From positions 1 through 43,199 of the forward strand of contig JAFWZX010000004.1 of the NCBI GenBank assembly GCA_017517275.1: DNA of 43,199 nucleotides, given 5' to 3'. Positions within the stretch are counted from its first letter, which is position 1; each line of letters opens with the position of its first letter. The position numbers and the translations under genes were made by a program. Under the pieces are notes generated by a model that saw nothing but the letters and a program-made list of their open reading frames with translations, was not told the DNA's origin and searched no databases. This document shows, in pieces, positions 1 to 8,240 of the stretch. This stretch comes from Clostridia bacterium. GTDB lineage: Bacteria > Bacillota > Clostridia > UBA1212 > UBA1255.

Positions 1-60
1 AAAATGATTTAAAATTATTCTACCATTCGAAAAGTAAATTTTACAGAAGAGGGTTTGATT

Positions 61-1443
61 ATGGGGCGTAGCATTAAATTATTTTCTTTATTATTGACGG
101 TTGTGTTGACTTTGATTTTAATTGCGTGCGGTCAGGATGTGATAAACGAGAGTACTCCTGTGCCTACTCAAACTCCTGAACCTGAGCCGAGCTATTATTC
201 CATTATTTTTGATGAGAATAGCAAGAATCGTATTAGTGTATCCGGCTTTGACAGTCAGGAAGGCAATGTTTATTATGTTACGAAGGAAATGACAATTGAC
301 CTTAACTATGAGAAAGAAAATGATTTTAACTATTATAAAATTTTATACACCAGTGATAATTATTTAGAAGGTTGGCTTTCTTATGAGTCTTCTCAGGGTA
401 GCATCGAAGAAGTCTTTTATTTAGAACCAGGTGAAAATGTTACTTTTTCCGGATTGATAAATAATTTCCTTGACGGAAACAAAGGAACAAAGATTACTAA
501 AATTGTTTTTAAGGCATTTAAAGGAAAAAAGTGTCACTTTGACATTTTATCACTCTCGACAGATATAAGAGACGTGCCTGATTCAGAATTTGTTTATATT
601 CAGAACGATAATCATAAATTCGGTATAGATCTTTCTATGGGAGGAGGAGTATGTTATCTTGAAGATTTGAAGGATAATGATGATTCTCTTGGTAACCTGC
701 TTAACAGAGCTGATGAAGGAAGACTAATTCAGCAATCTTATTATGGAGATATAGAGGCTCCGTATAAACCTGAGAAGTATAATGGTACGCTTTGGAGTTA
801 CAATCCTGTTCAGGGTGGAGATTTACATAAGAATAGAAGTAAAATTGTAGATTTTACTGTAAACGAGGACAGTATTTACATTAAATGCATTCCTATGGAT
901 TGGGCTCAAAAGGGCGTTGCGTGTCAGTGTTATATGGAAAATGTTTATTCTCTTAAGAATGGATATATTCAAGTGAGAAATAGATTTATTGATTATTCCG
1001 GTTATATGAGAATAAATACACCTCACCAGGAATTACCGGCTGTGTACGTTATAAGCTATTTAGATACTTTCCATTATTATGCAGGCGGACAGCCGTGGAC
1101 AAACGATACGTTGACAACAAAAAAGGATCTTCCGTTCTGGGGAGGTAATCAGAATGCATATTTTACTTTACGTTCTACAAATGATGAGAGATGGTGTGCA
1201 TGGACAGATGCAAACGGATACGGTCTTGGCATCTATAATCCTATTGCTAAACAGTTTATTGCCGGTAGATTTTCCTATAATGGCACAAAAGAGTCTGTGG
1301 ATGGCGCAACTAACTATGTAGCACCGCTCATTACGGCTAGAATGGAGAGATGTAAGGTATTTGAATACGACTATTACGTAACAACAGGAAATCTTCAGAA
1401 TATAAGAGACACGTTTAAAATTATTTATGATGATGCTAAATAA
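61..1443 (+). CDS. Secreted lipoprotein of unknown function, possibly carbohydrate-active
   Basis: This 460-residue protein starts with a lipoprotein signal peptide: a basic MGRSIK start, a hydrophobic stretch, then the lipobox LIAC. A short Thr/Pro/Glu linker follows, so it should be anchored outside the membrane. I chose the ATG at 61 because GAGGG at 49-53 is well spaced from it; an in-frame TTG at 55 lies too close. The rest is rich in aromatic, Gly and Asn residues, with predicted beta strands and motifs such as INTPHQELPAVY and WCAWTDANGYGLGIYNP. These resemble mutarotase-like or glycoside-hydrolase-associated beta proteins, but I cannot name a family. The 3' end overlaps the next gene, a CotH lipoprotein, by 17 bases, so the two are probably translated together. 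Confidence 0.85.
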   Translation: MGRSIKLFSLLLTVVLTLILIACGQDVINESTPVPTQTPEPEPSYYSIIFDENSKNRISVSGFDSQEGNVYYVTKEMTIDLNYEKENDFNYYKILYTSDNYLEGWLSYESSQGSIEEVFYLEPGENVTFSGLINNFLDGNKGTKITKIVFKAFKGKKCHFDILSLSTDIRDVPDSEFVYIQNDNHKFGIDLSMGGGVCYLEDLKDNDDSLGNLLNRADEGRLIQQSYYGDIEAPYKPEKYNGTLWSYNPVQGGDLHKNRSKIVDFTVNEDSIYIKCIPMDWAQKGVACQCYMENVYSLKNGYIQVRNRFIDYSGYMRINTPHQELPAVYVISYLDTFHYYAGGQPWTNDTLTTKKDLPFWGGNQNAYFTLRSTNDERWCAWTDANGYGLGIYNPIAKQFIAGRFSYNGTKESVDGATNYVAPLITARMERCKVFEYDYYVTTGNLQNIRDTFKIIYDDAK

Positions 1444-3583
1444 AAAGAGTTTAATTTATTTTATTTTTATTATGTTGGTTGCTGTTATCATTCTCACAGT
1501 TAGCTGTCAAAATGATAATGGTATTAATCCTACCGCAGATCCCGGCACAACAATAGAGCCGGGCTCAACAACAGCGCCCGTAACTGCTACTGCTACGGCG
1601 ATAGAGACTACTCCTACCATAGTTATTACACCAACGCTAACAGCTACAGCTACCTCTACGGATTCGTCAACCCCTACACCTACATCTACATCTACTCCTA
1701 CACCTACATCTACTCCTACTCCGACTCCGACACCTACTCCGACACCTACACCGACAATCAATCCTTTTGAAAATGATTTGCCGCGAGTAGATATCAGTAC
1801 GGCAAATCGTGTAGATATCACGTCAAAAGAAGAGTATGTAGATGCAACTATCAGCCTGTCCAGATGTGACAGTAAATACGTTTTTACAAATAGTCCTGCC
1901 AAAATAAGAGTGCGCGGTAATTCAACTGCTGCCGCTCCTAAGAAACCATATAGAATCAAATTTGACACAAAACAATCATTTCTCGGTCTCAATGGCGGTA
2001 ATGAGTTTAAAAACTGGTGCCTCATGGCTGATTACTATGATGGATCTATGTTAAGAACGTGGGCGACCTTTAAATTTGCCGGAGTCCTTTTAGAAGGAAA
2101 ATACTACAGCGCAGATTGCACTCCTGTAGAGGTATACGTCAATAGTAAATACATGGGTGTTTACTTGCTTTGTGAACACACTCAGATAAATGAAAATCGA
2201 ATAGATATACCGAAAAAGAAAGATGAAGATACAAATGTTCAGACAGGATATTTGTTAGTTGGACAGGGCGGCCGCACAGATGAACCTGAAACTGTCGTTG
2301 TATACCCAGGGATTACCGTTACAGACAGAAACGGTAAGAGTATGACGTATAATGCTATGAATTTTACTCTATCCGGAAGTACGTATACGGATGCACAGAA
2401 AAAATACGTATCAAATTACGTTTCAGGTGTGTTCAAAGTTGTTGCTTCTGCTGTGTATGAAAACAAATATTACTCTTTAAGCAGGAACGGACAATTAACA
2501 GTAAAGAAGGATTTAAAGGGTAAGACAGCAACTGAAAAGCAAATAGAAACAATAAGCGCTGTGTTCAATATTGAATCAGCCGTCGCAATGTGCGTGTTAG
2601 ATGAGATTGCCAAAAACCTTGATGCAATGACGTTTAACATGTATGTAGATTTGAGCCCTGAAGGAGATGGAGTCCTTACACTGGCAGCTCCGTGGGATTT
2701 TGACTTCTCGATGGCCAACACGCATTATTCGACTACTCATTCAAGCAGTGGATTCTATGCCACTAATTTATCTTCAAGCGAAGGGGTCAGAGTAAATCTC
2801 TGGTACGTTTTACTTGGTAAAATCGATTGGTTTGAACAGATGTGTTCCGATTTGTGGATGAAGCACTATAAGGAGCTCAAAGACGTTGCGTCACAAGTAT
2901 TTATGATGGGTGAAAAGTATTCGCAAGCCTATGAAAGAGATTACAGTCGTTGGGGTCTTCCGGCTGACAGGGCACTTATACATCATCACAGTACGGCAGA
3001 TTTAAATACATTTCGTGTTCATATGGATGCATGTAACTTCTTGGGCAAATGGCTTAATAAAAGACTGGTATGGCTAAATGGAAAATGGGGTGATCCTACT
3101 CTTGAACCACCTGTTGTTTTACCGGATAAAATCGAAATTGATTTTACTAAGAGTGATAATAAAAAATTCTTGTCCGGATTCAAACGTTGTGCAGGAGAAA
3201 TTACCTCAGACGGTCTAGTAATAACTTTACAGGATGCCCATGATCCGTATTTTTACATTGACTATGAAGCTCTTGAAGAAGTGTATGAGGCTGATAATTA
3301 CGGTTATCTTGAGATTGTATACAAAATTCCTTATTCTAACAGTGAACAGTCTCTGACAGCGGAGCTATTTTTGTGCAGCGGAAATATATCGGGTGCTACA
3401 GCGGGCGTTTCTACCGTGGTTCATACAGAATACAGTGGGGAAAGATACGTTACACTTAAGGTTGATCTGTTAGATACCGGATGGTGGGCGGGAGATATTC
3501 ATAGTATACGTTTTGATATTTTCAATAGTTGTCGGGTGACGGATACGATAACAATTAAGTCTTTTACCTTACTTCCTGAATAA
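1427..3583 (+). CDS. CotH-family protein kinase lipoprotein
   Basis: This 718-residue lipoprotein has a signal peptide with lipobox TVSC near residue 27. A low-complexity Thr/Pro/Ser linker spans about residues 82-110. A CotH domain follows: RGNST near residue 163, KPYRIKFD, GVYLLCEH, and the PWDFDFSM metal-binding motif near residue 422. A beta-sandwich-like C-terminal domain runs from about residue 555. CotH proteins are atypical kinases; Bacillus CotH phosphorylates spore coat proteins. A lipoprotein form with a long linker suggests action at the cell surface rather than in a spore coat (inference). The start is one of three consecutive ATG codons inside the end of the preceding gene. A second CotH lipoprotein with the same linker type lies at the right edge of the window. 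Family assignment is firm; the substrate is unknown. Confidence 0.93.
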   Translation: MMMLNKKSLIYFIFIMLVAVIILTVSCQNDNGINPTADPGTTIEPGSTTAPVTATATAIETTPTIVITPTLTATATSTDSSTPTPTSTSTPTPTSTPTPTPTPTPTPTPTINPFENDLPRVDISTANRVDITSKEEYVDATISLSRCDSKYVFTNSPAKIRVRGNSTAAAPKKPYRIKFDTKQSFLGLNGGNEFKNWCLMADYYDGSMLRTWATFKFAGVLLEGKYYSADCTPVEVYVNSKYMGVYLLCEHTQINENRIDIPKKKDEDTNVQTGYLLVGQGGRTDEPETVVVYPGITVTDRNGKSMTYNAMNFTLSGSTYTDAQKKYVSNYVSGVFKVVASAVYENKYYSLSRNGQLTVKKDLKGKTATEKQIETISAVFNIESAVAMCVLDEIAKNLDAMTFNMYVDLSPEGDGVLTLAAPWDFDFSMANTHYSTTHSSSGFYATNLSSSEGVRVNLWYVLLGKIDWFEQMCSDLWMKHYKELKDVASQVFMMGEKYSQAYERDYSRWGLPADRALIHHHSTADLNTFRVHMDACNFLGKWLNKRLVWLNGKWGDPTLEPPVVLPDKIEIDFTKSDNKKFLSGFKRCAGEITSDGLVITLQDAHDPYFYIDYEALEEVYEADNYGYLEIVYKIPYSNSEQSLTAELFLCSGNISGATAGVSTVVHTEYSGERYVTLKVDLLDTGWWAGDIHSIRFDIFNSCRVTDTITIKSFTLLPE
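1670..1756 (+). repeat. Thr-Pro/Thr-Ser coding microsatellite
   Basis: An imperfect hexanucleotide-type tract (ACNCCN units) encodes the Thr-Pro/Thr-Ser linker between lipid anchor and CotH domain. Every unit keeps frame, so slippage would change linker length without breaking the gene. The same kind of tract occurs in the CotH gene at the other window end. Confidence 0.85.
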
Positions 3584-3610
3584 AAATTTAACATTTTGTT
3601 AAAAAAATAC

Positions 3611-3639
3611 TTTACGAAATTGGAAATACAATATATAAT
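3611..3639 (+). promoter_or_regulatory. Sigma-A-type promoter for the divIC/S1/rhomboid genes
   Basis: TTTACG at 3611-3616 and a perfect TATAAT at 3634-3639 are separated by 17 bases and lie about 40 bases upstream of the divIC start. Just before it, TTAACATTTTGTTAA followed by A-rich sequence is a weak hairpin that could end the CotH transcript. Confidence 0.65.
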
Positions 3640-3677
3640 TACATAGGTTATTACTAAAGATAAAGCGAGTGATTAAC

Positions 3678-3950
3678 ATGCGCAGAATATTTAATTTGCA
3701 AAATCTCTTATTTTTAATAGTTTTTATCGGTCTTATTGCTTTGCTCCTTTCTCAGCAGAGCGTGTTGACTCGTAATATTGACAAAAACAAGGATTTGCAG
3801 GATAAGATTTCAGAAGCACAACAGGAACTTAAATCTCTTGAGGAAGAACAACAGATGATAGGTACTGACGAGTACGTAGAACGTAAGGCGAGGGAAATAC
3901 TCGGGTACGTTAAGGACAATGAGACAGTATATATCAAATCGGATAATTAA
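3678..3950 (+). CDS. divIC: FtsB/DivIC-like septum formation initiator
   Basis: A small bitopic division protein of about 90 residues: a short basic cytoplasmic start, one transmembrane helix (LLFLIVFIGLIALLL), a coiled coil rich in Lys, Glu and Gln, then the family-typical ending with YVERKAREILGYVK. FtsB/DivIC proteins form part of the FtsL-FtsB-FtsQ divisome subcomplex. I prefer the ATG at 3678, with GCGAG about 8 bases upstream; an in-frame GTG at 3669 would add three residues. The S1-domain gene follows 31 bases later, an order also seen in Bacillus (divIC-yabR), which supports the name. Confidence 0.88.
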   Translation: MRRIFNLQNLLFLIVFIGLIALLLSQQSVLTRNIDKNKDLQDKISEAQQELKSLEEEQQMIGTDEYVERKAREILGYVKDNETVYIKSDN

Positions 3951-3981
3951 CAATAGTTGAAGGGATGGAATTTTTTTTTAT

Positions 3982-4521
3982 ATGTCAGATTTGGACAGTA
4001 TTTTGACCGGCAAAGTTTGCGCGCTTATGAATTTTGGCGCATTTGTTCAATTAGAGGATGGTTCTTCAGGATTAGTTCATATTTCAGAAATTTCAAAGAA
4101 TTTTGTTAAAGATATCAAGGATTTTCTATACGTAGGCCAGACAGTTAAGGTTGTTGCTTTGGCTACGGAACATGATGGAAAGAAGCGTTTGTCCATTAAA
4201 AGAGCAGACGATATTTTGATTGAGGGTGGAGTCCTTCAGGAACCTCAGGTTAATGATCTGACGAAGGAGCAAAAGGATAACGCAATCAAAGAACAGAAGC
4301 AAAAAAGACAATCTCGTCAGGATAAAGTTAAGGCTGCACGATCTGATCCAAACATTCTTTTTAGCGAACCACCACCGCTTTATGAGGAACTTACATCAGA
4401 TACAGCTTCAGCTTTTGAAGATAAACTCGCTCGCTATATTAAAGAAAGTGATGAGCGTCTTATTGATATGAAACGCCAAAATGAAAATAAGCGAGGCGGC
4501 GGATATGTCAGAAGGGGCTAA
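3982..4521 (+). CDS. S1 RNA-binding domain protein (YabR-like)
   Basis: The first 75 residues form a typical S1 (OB-fold) RNA-binding domain: LTGKVCALMNFGAFVQLEDG, GLVHISEIS, then VKVVALATEHDGKKRLSIK. The remaining 105 residues are a charged Lys/Gln/Glu-rich tail without a recognised fold, giving a 179-residue protein. It matches the small S1 proteins (YabR, general stress protein 13) found after divIC in Firmicutes. Such proteins are thought to bind RNA or ribosomes. Its start is unusual: the nearest purine-rich element, AGGGATGG at 3961-3968, is separated from the ATG by a T-rich spacer that includes nine consecutive T. The end overlaps the rhomboid gene start. Confidence 0.88.
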   Translation: MSDLDSILTGKVCALMNFGAFVQLEDGSSGLVHISEISKNFVKDIKDFLYVGQTVKVVALATEHDGKKRLSIKRADDILIEGGVLQEPQVNDLTKEQKDNAIKEQKQKRQSRQDKVKAARSDPNILFSEPPPLYEELTSDTASAFEDKLARYIKESDERLIDMKRQNENKRGGGYVRRG

Positions 4522-5650
4522 TTGTAAGAGTTTTGCCGACAGCCTTGCTTTTTCACTTATTCATGATGCCGGATTTTCACCGATAGCAGGAGGCGGAGGT
4601 CTTGTTAAAAGAGACCTTGGCGCTATGTCCTGTGCTATGGTTATGTGTGTTGTTGCCGGCAACAGTACCCAAGAACAGATTATAAGCAATATTAACAACT
4701 CAATTCAAAGAGCAAGGAGCATAGCCTGTGTGGATTCTATGCGTAGGTCTGCTATGATGAGTGTTATTTATGTTTTTGAGGATTATGGCGATTTTTCACC
4801 GTTTCTGGCGCCTGTGTTCAAGGGAAAACAGAAGGAAATGGATGAGAACGGCTTTCTTGTAGATTTTATAATATACGACATGAAGCCTGGCATATACGTA
4901 ACGATCTCAGGCCGAAAGCCTGATAAAAATATCCGCGGTGTTCTTGAGGATTCAAAGCATCTCATTAATATGGATTATTATACGAGAAGTCAGGTGTTGG
5001 AAGAAAAAAAACAACGAAGAAGAGTTGTTTACCGGCAATTACGGCCTATAAGGCACACAAATCCAATTAGTCCGGTGTGGATCCTTATTTGTATTAATGT
5101 ATGTATTTTTGCTTTAGATTTAATATTTTCTGCAAAATACGGCTATAAACCGCTTCAGTACTATGGAATTCAAAATACAACACTGATATTAGATGGAGAT
5201 GTGTGGCGCCTTTTTACCGCGATGTTTCTTCATGCAGATATAGCTCATTTGGCAGGAAATATGATTTCTTTGCTTTACCTGGGGAGTGTCGTCAGAAAAT
5301 ATTATACAGATTTAGAGTTTATTATTGTTTATTTGCTTTCTGGATTATTTGGCTGCTTTCTGTCCTTCTTGTTCCTCACTGAGAGTTTCTCCTTGGGAGC
5401 CTCCGGCGCGATTATGGGGCTTGGCGGCGTTCTGATATATAGAATGTTTTTCGGAGAATATTCGAAGAGTTTTCGTCAGGCAGGTAATTATCTGATGTTG
5501 GCTTTCATGGTTATATATAATCTCTTTTATGGATTGATACGCACGGGAATTGATAATTACGGCCACTTCGGCGGCTTTGCAGCAGGTTTTTTTATTGCAT
5601 TTCTAATTAATAAAAACAGAAACAGACATTTGAACTCTAAAAGTAAATAA
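4505..5650 (+). CDS. Rhomboid-family intramembrane serine protease
   Basis: This 381-residue protein has two parts. Residues 1 to about 180 form a soluble N-terminal domain I do not recognise. Residues from about 190 form a six-helix rhomboid core. The core has HADIAHLAGNM, the catalytic Ser motif LGASGAIMG near residue 297, and the catalytic His in NYGHFGGF near residue 352, so the Ser-His dyad is intact. Rhomboids cleave membrane-spanning substrates. I prefer the ATG at 4505, which follows GAGGCGG; a longer in-frame start at 4481 has no ribosome binding site. The gene overlaps the S1 gene by 17 bases, indicating translational coupling in the divIC operon. Confidence 0.9.
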   Translation: MSEGANCKSFADSLAFSLIHDAGFSPIAGGGGLVKRDLGAMSCAMVMCVVAGNSTQEQIISNINNSIQRARSIACVDSMRRSAMMSVIYVFEDYGDFSPFLAPVFKGKQKEMDENGFLVDFIIYDMKPGIYVTISGRKPDKNIRGVLEDSKHLINMDYYTRSQVLEEKKQRRRVVYRQLRPIRHTNPISPVWILICINVCIFALDLIFSAKYGYKPLQYYGIQNTTLILDGDVWRLFTAMFLHADIAHLAGNMISLLYLGSVVRKYYTDLEFIIVYLLSGLFGCFLSFLFLTESFSLGASGAIMGLGGVLIYRMFFGEYSKSFRQAGNYLMLAFMVIYNLFYGLIRTGIDNYGHFGGFAAGFFIAFLINKNRNRHLNSKSK

Positions 5651-5686
5651 TTATAATAGGTTTGATTATAAGATGGAGGTCGTTAT

Positions 5687-6652
5687 ATGAAGAAAATTGC
5701 GGTAACGATGGGAGATCCAAGCGGCATTGGTCCTGAAATAATTGTGAAAATGCTAGATAGTGATTTTGATTTTAGCAGTTGTTGTCCTGTAATAATAGGT
5801 GATATAAACGTTTTAGAGAATGTAGCAAGTATCTGCAATATAAAGGATTTCGGAGAGAAATACGGTAAATATATTTGTCACGTAGAGACCGGCCTGGACA
5901 GAGTAGAGCCGGGAAAGGTAACGGCTTGCGGCGGACGTGCATCGTTCGAATATATAAAGAAATCTGTTGAGCTTTGTAAGCAAGGTGTTTGTCAGGCGGT
6001 CGCTACAGCACCTATAAATAAAGAATCCCTTAAAGCGGCGAAGGTCCCGTATATTGGACATACTGAGATATACGCAGGGCTTACAGGCACTGATGATCCG
6101 CTTACCATGTTTGAAACGGACGGTCTGCGGATTTTCTTTGTTACAAGACACCTGAGCTTAAGCAACAGTATTAAAGCAATTACGCAAAAACGATTAATCG
6201 ACTATATTGTAAGGTGCAGTGAGGCTTTGAAGAAACTCGGACTCTGTGAAGGAGTTATGGCAGTCGCAGGATTAAATCCTCATAATGGAGAGCACGGTTT
6301 GTTTGGCGATGAAGAAGGACTGATTATTGAACCGGCTGTGGCAGAAGCAGCGAAAATTTTAAATAACAGATTGCCGGGCTTTGGTGTTTGCGGTCCTGTG
6401 GCGGCAGATTCTGTCTTTCATTTGGCTCATAAAGGAAGATACAGCTGTGTATTGTCCTTGTACCACGATCAGGGACATATAGCGGCCAAAACTCTTGATT
6501 TTGAGCGTACTATTTCAATAACTCACGGACTTCCTTTCTTGAGAACGTCTGTTGACCACGGTACTGCATTTGATATTGCATGGAAGAATTTGGCCAGCCC
6601 TGTAAGCATGCATGAGGCGGTGCGCCTTGCGTGCAAATATCAATTGACATAA
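5687..6652 (+). CDS. pdxA: 4-hydroxythreonine-4-phosphate dehydrogenase family (PdxA or PdxA2)
   Basis: The N-terminus MGDPSGIGPEI is the PdxA signature, and length (321 residues) is normal. The three metal-ligand His regions are present: TRHLS near residue 154, NPHNGEHG near 199, and YHDQGHI near 259; GHTE for substrate binding is also there. PdxA oxidises 4-phosphohydroxy-L-threonine in pyridoxal phosphate synthesis. The related PdxA2 branch instead works on D-threonate or D-erythronate phosphates. Many Clostridia lack the DXP-dependent B6 route, so PdxA2 is a real alternative, but no sugar-acid kinase gene is adjacent to decide it. A strong GGAGG lies 7 bases before the ATG. Confidence 0.88.
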   Translation: MKKIAVTMGDPSGIGPEIIVKMLDSDFDFSSCCPVIIGDINVLENVASICNIKDFGEKYGKYICHVETGLDRVEPGKVTACGGRASFEYIKKSVELCKQGVCQAVATAPINKESLKAAKVPYIGHTEIYAGLTGTDDPLTMFETDGLRIFFVTRHLSLSNSIKAITQKRLIDYIVRCSEALKKLGLCEGVMAVAGLNPHNGEHGLFGDEEGLIIEPAVAEAAKILNNRLPGFGVCGPVAADSVFHLAHKGRYSCVLSLYHDQGHIAAKTLDFERTISITHGLPFLRTSVDHGTAFDIAWKNLASPVSMHEAVRLACKYQLT

Positions 6653-6718
6653 ATTTTTTTATAGGATAGAATGAAGCGTTGATTAGACGGAAACGACGGT
6701 AAAGAAGGTGGTGAACGT

Positions 6719-7546
6719 ATGGCGGTTATTGAAAACTTTAGCAGATATGAATTTAAATTTCCTGTTTCATTTGATGTAATGGAGCAGATGTTGGAAGATT
6801 TGAAGCCGTACGTTTCTATCGACCAGCATGCTGACAGTAACGGCTGCTATACAATTAGCAGTATATATCTTGAGAACGAGGACCTTGATTGTTTCGCGGA
6901 GACAATGAATGGTGTGGATTACAGGCAGAAAGTTCGTTTGAGGATTTACGGGACAAATACTGACAAGTCGTTTATTGAACTTAAGTCCAAGTATAACGGA
7001 TTGGTAATTAAGCGCCGAGCTGTTCTTCCTCTTAGTGAGGCAATGGACTTTTTGAGGCAGACTGAGAAACAGATAAACGACGGATGGGAGAAGAATGATA
7101 TTTTCACTGATGATAATCAAAAATGGTTAGAATCTTTTAACGTATCCAGTTGTCAAATTCTCAAGGAAATTCAGTACGCAATAATTTCAAAGAGACTCAA
7201 GGCTAAGAACGTAGTAAGTTATGAACGCGTTGCGTTGTTTGACAAAAGCTCACCGGAACTTCGTATTACTTTTGATTTTAATATAAGGACAAGATGGATG
7301 GACTTGGATTTGGCTCACGGTAGCTACGGTGATGAAGTTAATCCCCCGAAAGTTGCAGTCCTTGAGCTTAAGACCGGTAAGAAGTTACCCTTATGGCTCG
7401 TTCAGATTGTGTCAAAATATGGATATCGCAATCAGACTTTTTCTAAGTATTGTTCTCATTATGTGAAGATGCTTATGGATAAAAATGAAACGCTTTACGG
7501 CGAATATATAAAATTTGGACATGCAGGAGAGGAAACAGATGTTTGA
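6719..7546 (+). CDS. VTC-domain (polyphosphate polymerase-type) protein
   Basis: A 275-residue cytosolic protein of the triphosphate-tunnel fold. The start ENFSRYEFKFPV, VRLRIYG, FIELKSKY with KRRAVLPL, and VLELKTGKKLPLW supply the alternating basic and acidic strands that line the tunnel in VTC-type domains. In yeast VTC4 this domain makes polyphosphate from ATP; bacterial members lack the SPX part, as here, and their product is less well studied. The gene overlaps the DUF4956 membrane gene by 8 bases. That coupling is common for this pair and suggests that the membrane partner handles the product or localises the enzyme (inference). The ribosome binding site is AAGGTGG. Confidence 0.87.
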   Translation: MAVIENFSRYEFKFPVSFDVMEQMLEDLKPYVSIDQHADSNGCYTISSIYLENEDLDCFAETMNGVDYRQKVRLRIYGTNTDKSFIELKSKYNGLVIKRRAVLPLSEAMDFLRQTEKQINDGWEKNDIFTDDNQKWLESFNVSSCQILKEIQYAIISKRLKAKNVVSYERVALFDKSSPELRITFDFNIRTRWMDLDLAHGSYGDEVNPPKVAVLELKTGKKLPLWLVQIVSKYGYRNQTFSKYCSHYVKMLMDKNETLYGEYIKFGHAGEETDV

Positions 7547-8237
7547 TAAAATTTTGGCTTTATTGGATAATATCATAGCAATAAACAGCTTTTCGAACGT
7601 TATTAATATGTTGATTGCCATTGTTGTTGCTTTTATTCTTGGTATTATTATTTATTTGACTTACAAGGTAACTACGCGTGAGTTTTCTTTTGACAGAGAA
7701 TTAGGACTTACTTTGATTATTATACCTGTTGTAGTTGCACTTTTGCTTTCTGTTATAGGTACAAATATTGCCAGGGCCTTCAGTCTTGCCGGAGCCTTGT
7801 CGATTATTCGTTATAGAAGTGCTATTATCAAACCGAGAAACATAGCTTTTATTTTCTTTGGTATGGGTACAGGATTTATCACCGGTACCGGATTATACGT
7901 ACCTGCGCTTTTATTTGTCTTAATCACGTGTGCTTTTATAATAGTTTTCACGGCTCTTGGCAGTCGTAAGGGTACTGCTGTTAAGAAGACTCTTATTATT
8001 GCTATTCCGGAGAGTATTAACTATGATGGCCTTCTGGATGATACACTCAAAAAATATGTATCTGCATATTCTCTCGACTCTGTCAGAATTACGGGTGGAG
8101 GCACTCTTACTGAACTTACTTATCACATTAAGGTTGCTTCAGATATAAACATTAAAGCTTTTATGGATGAGCTTCGTGTCCTTAATGGTAATTTTAAAAT
8201 TAAACTTACACAATACGTTCCTTCGGAGGATAAATAA
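7539..8237 (+). CDS. DUF4956 membrane protein, partner of the VTC protein
   Basis: A 232-residue membrane protein. About four transmembrane helices lie in the first 150 residues (INMLIAIVVAFILGIIIYL; LGLTLIIIPVVVALLLSVI; a segment near TGFITGTGLYVPALLFVL; and FIIVFTAL). A conserved ARAFSLAGALSIIRYRSAI loop sits between helices, typical of the DUF4956 family. The C-terminal 80 residues are a small soluble domain. I chose the ATG at 7539, six bases after GGAGAGG; an in-frame TTG at 7515 is less likely. The family has no proven biochemical role, but it recurs beside VTC-domain and CotH genes. The next gene follows after only 3 bases. Confidence 0.88.
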   Translation: MFDKILALLDNIIAINSFSNVINMLIAIVVAFILGIIIYLTYKVTTREFSFDRELGLTLIIIPVVVALLLSVIGTNIARAFSLAGALSIIRYRSAIIKPRNIAFIFFGMGTGFITGTGLYVPALLFVLITCAFIIVFTALGSRKGTAVKKTLIIAIPESINYDGLLDDTLKKYVSAYSLDSVRITGGGTLTELTYHIKVASDINIKAFMDELRVLNGNFKIKLTQYVPSEDK

Positions 8238-8240
8238 GCT

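Noticed and set aside
1507-2025. Minus-strand frame rich in Val-Gly repeats
   Set aside because: It is the antisense reading of the Thr-Pro repeat in the CotH gene; no start signals and a low-complexity product.
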